NCBI GenBank assembly: GCA_011799875.1
Contig: CM022300.1
Coordinates: 110,001,201 to 110,065,200 of the forward strand
Origin: Thinopyrum elongatum
Lineage: Eukaryota > Streptophyta > Magnoliopsida > Poales > Poaceae
Length of the DNA: 64,000 nucleotides
Direction of reading: 5' to 3'
Shown: piece after piece, positions 57,286 through 64,000 of the stretch
Layout: each line of letters starts with the position of its first letter
Numbering within the stretch: the stretch's first letter is position 1
Notes under the pieces: generated by a model
The model's input: only the letters and a program-made list of their open reading frames with translations
Told to the model about the DNA's origin: nothing
Databases searched by the model: none
Position numbers and translations under genes: made by a program

Positions 57286-57340
57286 CCTCCTTCTTCTTCT
57301 TCTTCTTCTTCTTCTTCTTCGTCTTCCTCTTCATGCTCTA
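57286..57340. repeat. TTC/GAA microsatellite
   Basis: About twelve TTC triplets run from CTCCTTCTTC to TTCGTCTTCC. It is a length-polymorphic type of repeat and lies inside the module array. Confidence 0.85.
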
Positions 57341-57720
57341 TTTGTCTTTCTCCTCACTAGTTGGTGAAATCAAGTACATGATTGGCCTTCTATTTCAGAC
57401 TTGGTTTTGTCAGTGAGGGAGTACAAGTGTACTAGTAAACAATAGCATTATTTTCTCATGGCAGTCGCAAAATAGAGGTGAACACATGCATTAAATATCA
57501 TTCTTACCTAAAGGAAGGTTATGGTGCCAATATGGAGGATGAAGATTGGAACACAGATCTCCCTTTGTGCAGTTCCACCGAAATGAACCAACGGTTCCAT
57601 TCTGACATTCCAGTTAAACAGCACAAAAGTCACTTCTTTTAAGAAGTGTTTTGTGCAGTGCACCAAAAGGTCGCAATAGCAACGAGGTGAAATGGATATC
57701 CCTGTTTGCACAAAAAGCTA

Positions 57721-58340
57721 CAGAGGAAACAGTCAGAGTCTCAAACAATTACTGGAAAAAACAATTGGTTAAACTTCTCATGGCTTATAACAGTGGCATG
57801 GCTTCATTTTACCAGGGGCATTAGATTAAGAACAGCTAAATATTTGCTATAAGGGCATGGGACAGTGGGTGTACCAGCAGTCCAGCACCATGTACCTAAA
57901 CCGGGGCATAAAGTGGTGATTCAGAGTTTGTTGCCCCGAGAAACAAACATCCAAGAAACATATCTGGGTTGGTCCCATTTTTGTTCACTCTAGCCACCTA
58001 TTCCTATGTGTGGATAGCAAATCTAGTCCTGGTCATACCACTATGTACAGCGTTTCCCCTATATTTCCCTTTTCGACCAAGAGACCAGTTGGATGACCAA
58101 TCTGTACTACTTTCACCCCCTTTCTTTCCTGTTTGTACCAAGTTCTATGTACATACTAAATTTCCCCTCTTTATTTCTTGTTTGAACCAAGTACAAGATT
58201 CGACTCCATGAAGTAGCTTTACCTCTAACAATAGAAAAAAAAGTAGGTGACGTTGGACCATCCGATCAAGCCTAGCTATGAGGGGGGCTGAGAGGTAGAA
58301 AATGATGCACATGCAGCGATGTAGCGAGCTGGGGAAGTAG
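57721..58340. other. intergenic or intronic stretch, nothing recognised
   Basis: No family-like frame or terminal repeats were seen. If the minus-strand gene model is right this would be its first intron. Confidence 0.4.
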
Positions 58341-58369
58341 AGCTAGGCCGGTTTCAAAGGAAGATATAC

Positions 58370-58710
58370 CTGAAGGTCGTTGGGGTGTGGATAGGTGGGC
58401 GGCGGGAGGCCGGATCCACCCACACCAGGGCAGCGACGAAGGGATCGGAGGACCTCCCGCGCCGGCGCTCGGCCAGAGATAACGGTGCGGCTGGCAGTGG
58501 GTCTCCTCCCTCGCTGTCGACGACGGCCTAAACGCTGCCCCTCCTCCCCTTCACCGGCGGAGGGGGATACGTCCGGATCTGTAACCAGCGGTGAGGATAG
58601 AAAGATAGTGTTACCACCGCTATCTTGTTTAGATCTGGAGAGGGTGAGAGTGTGTGAATAGAGAAACCCTAACAAGCAAGCGTGGAGGCTCCTGCCTATA
58701 TATATACGTA
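58370..58710 (-). promoter_or_regulatory. promoter and first exon of an unidentified minus-strand gene
   Basis: On minus, TATATATA (about 58697-58705) is followed by a leader with CTTGTTAGGGTTTCTC, a common plant 5' UTR motif, and a GC-rich exon of about 300 bp with Arg/Pro-rich frames (RRRQRGRRPTAS). It ends at CTTCAG followed by GTATATC (donor at 58369/58370). The next module-like exons lie at 57.7 kb and below. The protein, if any, is not recognised. Confidence 0.45.
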
Positions 58711-58839
58711 TAGTGGGGTAGTTTTCTTTTTTCACTCCATCAAAACAATCGTTTAGAATTGTGTACGTGCCAGCTCGCCTTTTTTTTGAGTTCTTGATTG
58801 TTTTTTGAGATAGCTACCCGCTTATTCCAAGTGGTGTTA

Positions 58840-59087
58840 CAGGGGTGGAATAACGAGTTGCTCGGCTCGGTTCGTTCGAAGATCATTAAAAGAAAATTCA
58901 CGTAAGATGAGACATGTGTTGTGTTGTTGTTACTAACGAACTTAGCGTGAAACTTGTTAGCTGGTTCGTTAAGCTCCTTAATAAATTGATGATTGGCTTT
59001 GTTCATTAAGAAGCGACCCACAAGGATAACAAGCCGAACTATCGAGGGATCATTGCTCGCGAGCTACGAGCTTTTGTTCCAGCCCTA
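58840..59087. mobile_element. MITE-like element with hAT-type tips
   Basis: The left tip CAGGGGTGGAATAACGAG and the right tip (minus strand TAGGGCTGGAACAAAAGC) form an imperfect inverted repeat. The inside is rich in GCTCG motifs. No clean 8-bp TSD was found, so the class is tentative. Confidence 0.4.
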
Positions 59088-59762
59088 ACGGTGTGCCAGG
59101 TCGCACTTTGTATCGTTCAAGTTTGGTACTAGACTGTCCATTAAGTGAACAGCCACCGCCTCGTAAAAATTGTGAACAAGCCCACGGCTAAAATTATCGA
59201 AAACGTGGGCTGCACCAACATGCATTATTATTTATATTTTCTATGTGGGAGTATCCTCAAAACAAAATGTGAGAGTACAATCTTTATTGGGCCTCTTTGT
59301 AATTTGTGCTAAATTTTGACTAGCCGCTCTATTACATGCGGGACATCAAGCATCCGGGCCCATGTGCCATCCACCAAATCACAGCGAGGTGCTACAGTCG
59401 AGACTCACCAGTCACCCCGGTGTGGCCGTCATGACCCGTCATATCACAAAACCCACACCTTTACCAGCAGTGGTAAAGTGGCCTCGAAGTTGGACTAGAC
59501 GAAGCAACCATCATTTCACTGGAATGCTCGTTGAAGCCCTTTCTCCCCTATCTTGAAGAAAACCTCACTCCAGGCTACTCACTTCTGCCATTTTTTTTCT
59601 GTACCGACGAAGGAAAGGTGGGCGAATCAGTGATGCTACTATATTTTCATTCCAAGAATCTTCTTTTTGCGAAGCACCGACCGATTCTCACTGCCTATTC
59701 TTTTCCCATTTTCATTGCGATTGTGGTTTCCTTTCGATTGCTTTTTGTTTGTCAGTTTATTG
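59088..59762. other. upstream region of the hypothetical gene, nothing firm
   Basis: Short frames here (59316-59498, 59362-59556) lack support. The last 130 bp before 59763 are pyrimidine-rich (TTTTCCCATTTTCATTGCG) and could be promoter or leader. I see no clear TATA box. Confidence 0.4.
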
Positions 59763-60470
59763 ATGGATCCTGGAGCACTAGGCAAAGAGTTGCCGACGGA
59801 CAACCCACTCGAGATAGAGATCTCCAAGAAGCGAGCACTGACCAATGAGTTGGCCATGTTGGCGAGCCAACCCATGGAGACGAAGAACTCCAAGAAACAA
59901 GCACTGGCCAAAGAGTTGACGACGTTGGCGGACGAACTCCTCAAAGAAAGCTAGAAGAACAGCAAGGGCCCCACCGTGCCTACCCTAGAAACTCTAATGG
60001 CCACCTATGAGAGGCTCAAGGCCGAGTTTGAAGAGATAGTCGCCGTTGAGAAGCAGTATTTCCCTGGCAAGGCAATGGCCCTCATCGAGGAGATGGCCCC
60101 CGGAGGGATGGGATCCCCCGGTGAGCTGCACAAGGTAAAAAAATGGCTTACCATAGTTGTGGTTTTTGATTATTTGCAATGTGCTTGCTAATATGTTAGG
60201 GTTGTGCAGGTGCTGGTGGACGTCCTTGATGATTCTGATGTCGCGGTCCGTCCTGTGGACATTGCCCCAGAGATCGTTTTTGATGTCGCGGTCCGTCCTT
60301 TGGACATTGCCCCGGAGATCGATTCCCATGCCGCTGTCCGTCTTGTGGACATTGCCCTAGAGATCGATTCCGATGTCGCAGTCCGTCCTATGGACATCGC
60401 CCCAGAGATCGATTCCCATGCCGCTGTCCGTGCTGTGGTCATTGCCAGAGAGATCGATGACAAGAAATAG
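59763..60470 (+). pseudogene. two-exon hypothetical gene with 15-residue tandem repeat and one internal stop
   Basis: Exon 1 (59763-60134) starts MDPGALGKELPTDNP and has an internal duplication (EISKKRALTNELAMLASQP and ETKNSKKQALAKELTTLAD), then LETLMATYERLKAEFEEIVA, a helical stretch. TAG at 59952-59954 interrupts it after LLKES. The donor AAG-GTAAAA and acceptor TTGTGCAG (60202-60209) bound an intron of 75 nt, phase 0. Exon 2 (60210-60470) encodes about five copies of a 15-residue unit like DVAVRPVDIAPEIDS and ends EIDDKK. I do not recognise the family. The conserved frame across the stop and the clean splice sites argue it was a real gene. Confidence 0.55.
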
Positions 60471-61128
60471 TTGGTCGCGCTAATCCTTCAAGGTAGTTTG
60501 CATTGCGTTTAATTACCAGAACGATGCGTGTTATCAAACCATCTTAGGGCTAGTGCACTATCTTGTGTGGACGGTACTTGCTACTTTTGTTTGATAGTGA
60601 ATCATGCGAACCCTCTTTGAGTTATGGAAACAGATGTATCCTCACCAGCTTTTGATGTAATATATGGCATGCTTAGATGTAAGTTTGAACTGTTTATCAT
60701 ATCAGCAGGGCTTGTTTGATGATTCTTGGTGTTAGTAGGCTAGCTACTGTGCGAGCTATAGTACTTGCAAACACTCACCGAAGAAAAACGTTGGGGCTGG
60801 TGAGCTCGTGGTACACTTATAGGTCTGATCCGCCGTCGATCGGCCAATAGCCCAAGCTCCTAAAATTGTAGGCTTAGCGATCGATCAGACAATAGTCCAC
60901 AATAATACATTAATTCACATCAAACTCAAAGAGTTGGTTCACGGATACATTCACATTAATAGCCAGCAAAATTGGCATGTACTTGTAACATGCGTGAATG
61001 TGTAATTTTTTTGTTGGAAGCGTGAATGTGTAGTGACGTCGTACTTTCGGAGTGGCTACAGAGAGTGTGCACGTGTGCTAGAGGGGTTGTGGGATGGAGA
61101 GAGATCTAGAGAGAGAGAAAGACCCTCC
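60471..61128. other. downstream intergenic region, nothing recognised
   Basis: AT-rich sequence follows the hypothetical gene; a polyadenylation site is expected here but no decisive signal is visible. AGAGAGAGAAAG at 61110-61120 abuts the next MITE. Confidence 0.4.
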
Positions 61129-61424
61129 GGCCTCCTTTGGTTTGTAGGAATTTTGTAGGAACTCTATAGGATAGGATTTGCAAAGGTAAAAAAATCCTTT
61201 GAAGCCCTTTGGTTTATAGGAATGGATTCCTATTCCTATGTAGGATAGGAATCAATCCTTCACATTTTGGAGGAAAAAAATATTAGCCTAGACTCAATGG
61301 AAAAATTCTTATCCTATGCACCAAATAACATCTCTTTCTCTATAGGAATTGAGATGCATGTCATCTCACTTCCTATGAATTTCCTATTCCTATAAAATTG
61401 CTATCCTATGAACCAAAGGAGGCC
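61129..61424. mobile_element. 296-bp MITE with inverted tips
   Basis: The left tip GGCCTCCTTTGGTTTGTAGG and the right tip (minus strand GGCCTCCTTTGGTTCATAGG) match at all but two positions. The inside has repeated TATAGGAAT/ATTCCTAT motifs able to form a long hairpin. TCC flanks both ends, a possible 3-bp TSD; that and the tips suggest a PIF/Harbinger (Tourist-like) element. Confidence 0.8.
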
Positions 61425-61510
61425 TCCATTTCTTTCTACTCCTAGTCGTTAGATTGACAAAGGATATTTTTTGAGAACACAAAATCATAGCAGTACAGAG
61501 ACGTACAAAT

Positions 61511-61905
61511 GCTAGGCGGGCTATAATTTGGCCTAGTGGGTTTCAGTGATATGACGTGCTACAGTGCCGTCCAGTCTTCGCGTGTGGTAGCAGTATTGCG
61601 GGTACAGTAAGTTTTCTTGAAGAAGCAGATTCAACGAAGTCATGATGGTTCCTTCATCCGACCAACTTACAGTGGGAAAGGTTGGGCATGCGCTACGACC
61701 GGGGTGACTCTCCCCTACAGTACTGTCTGGTGCACTACAGTATAATTTTGTGCATGGCAAGTAGACCAGGATGGTCGACGTCCCACATGTCGGCGAATGA
61801 AAGTATTCGTTCTGATATCGAGGACGAGCAAGGAGTATTCATTGTTTATTTTTGATGAAAGCTATTGTCTGCACTCTTACGACAGAGGAGTGTGAAACAC
61901 GACAG
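61511..61905. repeat. duplicated segment, copy A (with inserted 290 bp)
   Basis: 61511-61574 (GCTAGGCGGGCT, GGCCTAGTGGGTTTCAGTG, ATATGACGTGCTACAGTGCC) and 61869-61905 (CACTCTTACG, GGAGTGTGAAACACGACAG) match 62632-62693 and 62719-62757 in the same order. In copy A about 290 bp separate the halves; in copy B about 25 bp. Confidence 0.65.
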
Positions 61906-61957
61906 CCCAGTGAACTTGGCATGTGCACAACTGCCTCCTTCCTCATGTACCATAGTG

Positions 61958-62172
61958 TTGACTATAAGGTTGGCTATAAGGTTACAACCTTTTCTCACTT
62001 TCTCTCTATCTATTTCCTCTCAAATGTTTTTTACCTTCTTCTTTTAGACACAATTGTTTTTTTATACCTAGGAGCACGTGTAGAGACGGGCTCTTCCAGA
62101 GCCCACTCCTTCACTTTTTCAATGCCTCTCTCCTCCACATAAGTGGGCTTATAGCCCAGTATTGTACTTGCT
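61958..62172. mobile_element. possible MITE with GGCTATAAG tips
   Basis: ACTATAAGGTTGGCTATAAGG near 61961 and, on the minus strand, AGTACAATACTGGGCTATAAG near 62165 form a loose inverted repeat. The element is AT- and CT-rich and non-coding. No TSD was found. Confidence 0.35.
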
Positions 62173-62631
62173 ATGAATGCGGGCAGCTGGCGCCTGGATG
62201 GGAGCGCGCGCGGGAGGGGGAGGGGTTTTCTGGTGGGCCAGGACGGTCAGAAGTGGGCTTGGAAGCGGTCCGGACTCCCACATGGCCACCTCACATTATC
62301 ACCATATTTCTTGGAGTCCGTGCGCGGCGGGCGGGCGATCTCTTATCCCTCCCCCATCTCTCTCTTCTCAGCCGACACCCGCCGAGTGATTAGATTTCGG
62401 CTATCGACGGTTTATTCAATTGCAGTCCCACATGTCAATGAAAATGCAAGACAACGCGTGTCCCCTTTGGTGAGCGGCGTGCGAGACAGACTGTCGGGAG
62501 TGCGACGCAAACGCGACAGGCGTGATTTAAGTGTGCCGCCTTTTGCTTTTGAACTTCCAAAGTGTAACATTTTCGTGCGATCGATCGATAGAAATCCAGA
62601 ACAAAATGACGAGGGCGGGGCTTTCCCGCGC
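62173..62631. other. GC-rich region, nothing firm
   Basis: The open frame 62173-62655 is Arg-rich and has no family similarity. The segment GCGCGCGGGAGGGGG with GTGGGCCAGGACGGTCAGA resembles 63925-63975 (GGAAGCGCGCGCTAGC with GTGGGCCAGGGCGGTCAGA), so it is probably repeat-derived. Confidence 0.4.
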
Positions 62632-62757
62632 GTTAGGCGGGCTAGTTTGGCCTAGTGGGTTTGAGTGATATGACGTGCTACAGTGCCTTCCACTTGCTCC
62701 ATTTTTATGTAAGCAAGCGTCTCCACTCTTACGTGGGAGGAGTGCGAAACACGACGG
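62632..62757. repeat. duplicated segment, copy B
   Basis: This is the counterpart of 61511-61574 plus 61869-61905, with the shorter spacer. It is in the same orientation, about 1.1 kb away. Confidence 0.65.
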
Positions 62758-62939
62758 ATCTGATTTTGATTGAGGGATAACTGTTCCCTGCAAAATAATG
62801 GAGCACTCTTAGCGATTATAGCATGATAGTTAGGGCATCTCTAGCGCTGACCCACAAATTTACACCGGCATCTGTCTGAGGACACTGATGCCAGAGGATG
62901 CCATCCAATGCTGCCCGCATGCCTTTCGACAACTATATA

Positions 62940-63060
62940 AACTAACCGGACGAAATTCATGCAAACAAAGCAAATTTCAAATTAACCGGATGAAATTCAT
63001 TACATTTCGAAAAAATTTCCTATAAACCGGACGAAATTCATTACATATTTCGCACAAACC
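62940..63060. repeat. three copies of AACCGGACGAAATTCAT
   Basis: The motif starts at 62944, 62984 and 63025, a period of about 40 bp. It lies just after the stop codon of the minus-strand remnant (63082) and so in its 3' flank. Confidence 0.8.
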
Positions 63061-63081
63061 ATACTAAAACCTACTGTAAAC

Positions 63082-63581
63082 CTAATCTAAACGATCGCCG
63101 TCGCCCGACCACCATGTCCGACCATGAGCCCCGAGAACTGACGCTCCGGCTATTGCCTTTGCCTCCTTCTCATCCGCCTCGGCTTTGTCTAGCTCCGCCT
63201 CGATAACCTCCTCCTCTGGAGCACAAGGTTATGAAGATTTCACCTCCACGTCGCCGTCAAGCGGCTAATCGGCCGCCGATGTTTACCCCACCAAGCTTGG
63301 TGTCGACTAAGTGGAGGAGCGGTGGCCTTCCGGGGACCAGAGCGGCTGTGACCTACCATGTACTACTCTTCCTCGCTGTCGGCTGCACCCGCGCACGCGC
63401 GCCGGCTTCATGGTTGTGGAGACGGAGGGCGGCCGGGGGGGAGCCGGCGATGTCCTTCGTCTGCTCCTGCGACAGTACGTCCAAGAGAGCTTTGGAGCGC
63501 GCCCGGAGTGGAGCCGGCGATGCCCTTCGTCTGCTCCTGCGACAGTACGTCCAAGAGAGCTTTGGAGCGCGAGGAGGCCAT
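63082..63581 (-). pseudogene. decayed minus-strand coding remnant of unknown function
   Basis: A start at 63581 gives MASSRSKALLDVLSQEQTK. A piece in another frame ends the remnant with PEEEVIEAELDKAEADEKEA, KAIAGASVLGAHG and GDGDRLD, stop TAG 63082-63084. Between them are frameshifts, several stops and a 70-bp tandem duplication (63441-63571). The acidic, helical C-end is coding-like. I do not recognise a family, and the whole could be part of a repeated element. Confidence 0.35.
63441..63571. repeat. 70-bp tandem duplication
   Basis: GAGCCGGCGATGTCCTTCGT starts at 63441 and GAGCCGGCGATGCCCTTCGT at 63511. The following bases through TTTGGAGCGCG are the same in both copies, with one substitution seen. 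The low divergence suggests a recent slippage or unequal exchange. Confidence 0.9.
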
Positions 63582-63639
63582 GGTTGGAGTGGTGCCGACA
63601 GAAGGAAGGGACCGGAGGAGAATGACTGTGGGTCTTTGG

Positions 63640-64000
63640 CTATGGCTGGGGTTGAAGTTAATATAGCGAGCGAATGGCAATGAGTCGCGGCAGATGGACG
63701 GATGGCTGGCGCCGGAGTAGGTTCGTCGGCAGCCGTGTGTCATTAATGTGGGCAGCGGACGGACGTATGGCCGTGTTGTCGTTAACGTGGAGCAGTCGCT
63801 TGCACCGAGATGCCGAGCGAGGCGCTCTCTTGGCCGTCGCACTGCTGCAATGCCGGCGCCAGTGAGAGCTCGCGTCGGGCGTGAATGCGGCATTGACATT
63901 CTGGAGCGACGGTGACCATTTCAGGCGGGAAGCGCGCGCTAGCAATGGAAGGGGTTTCAGTGGGCCAGGGCGGTCAGACGCTGGCGTGGTGGTATATTGT
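63640..64000. other. GC-rich right edge, probable upstream flank of the minus-strand remnant
   Basis: No gene is supported. The end resembles 62200-62270 (shared GGGCCAGG and CGGTCAGA motifs). The window stops inside this feature. Confidence 0.4.

Larger units (their letters stand above)
54900..57720 (-). repeat. array of paralogous exon-like modules, minus strand
   Basis: On plus, TTTGTGCAGTTCCACCAAAAT-like cores (20 nt or less each) occur near 55222, 55512, 55778, 56203, 56331, 57554 and 57650. Some are preceded by CCGGTACCAACCTG-like motifs (55665, 56117, 57258). In minus translation they give related peptides (CSILVELHKNFGCF, CSISVELHKKFGWF, PLVHFGGTAQREI). CAG or TAG followed by GT next to some modules looks like splice sites, for example TTTAG then GTAAGAA at 57508. 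No long coding frame joins them. They may be exons of a non-coding or decayed gene whose first exon is at 58370-58680. Confidence 0.5.

Noticed and set aside
62173..62655. 160-codon plus-strand ORF
   Set aside because: It is Arg-rich and GC-driven, overlaps a duplicated non-coding segment, and part of its sequence recurs at 63.9 kb.

Overview
The window is plant nuclear DNA, most likely from a Triticeae grass (wheat, goatgrass or barley group). I infer this from nested Angela/BARE-type Copia elements, Athila-lineage and Tat-lineage Gypsy elements, a CACTA fragment, small grass TIR elements and a Helitron, with only thin, decayed gene islands between them. No rRNA gene, intact tRNA gene or CRISPR array was seen. 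No gene here reads intact from start to stop.

Layout. 1-5.3 kb is a small gene island: a duplicated promoter, a broken F-box/FBD gene (+) and a broken 3'-5' exonuclease-like gene (+). Both genes are followed by the same 3' sequence, which runs into a repeat array resembling a DNA-transposon subterminal region. 5.3-25.9 kb is a four-level nest: a Copia element (A) is cut by an Athila-type Gypsy (1), whose 3' LTR is cut by a second Copia (B, TSD AAAAG), whose 3' LTR is cut by a solo LTR (TSD GGAGG). 25.9-26.8 kb is a truncated CACTA end with two minisatellites. 26.8-38.8 kb is a second Athila-type Gypsy (2) arranged LTR-internal-LTR-partial internal, as expected after unequal LTR recombination. 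38.8-53.8 kb is a host repeat array interrupted by a nearly complete Tat-lineage Gypsy (3; 39707-52361, TSD GGCTG). Gypsy 3 carries gag-pro-pol on the minus strand and a convergent spliced plus-strand accessory gene with its own TATA box. 53.8-64 kb is gene-edge DNA: a tRNA-derived SINE-like promoter pair, a minus-strand promoter/first exon at 58.4-58.7 kb followed by repeated exon-like modules, a 243-bp Helitron, several MITE-like elements, a two-exon hypothetical gene with a 15-aa tandem repeat, and a decayed minus-strand coding remnant at the right edge.

How the parts work together. The elements would have encoded their own capsid, protease, reverse transcriptase, RNase H and integrase. 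Every copy now has stops or frameshifts, many of them C-to-T or G-to-A changes typical of methylated, silenced plant repeats. The points most worth follow-up are the antisense spliced gene in Gypsy 3, the extra coiled-coil-like ORF kept in the env position of the Athila copies, the repeated exon modules at 55-58 kb, and the common 3' flank of two unrelated genes near the left end.
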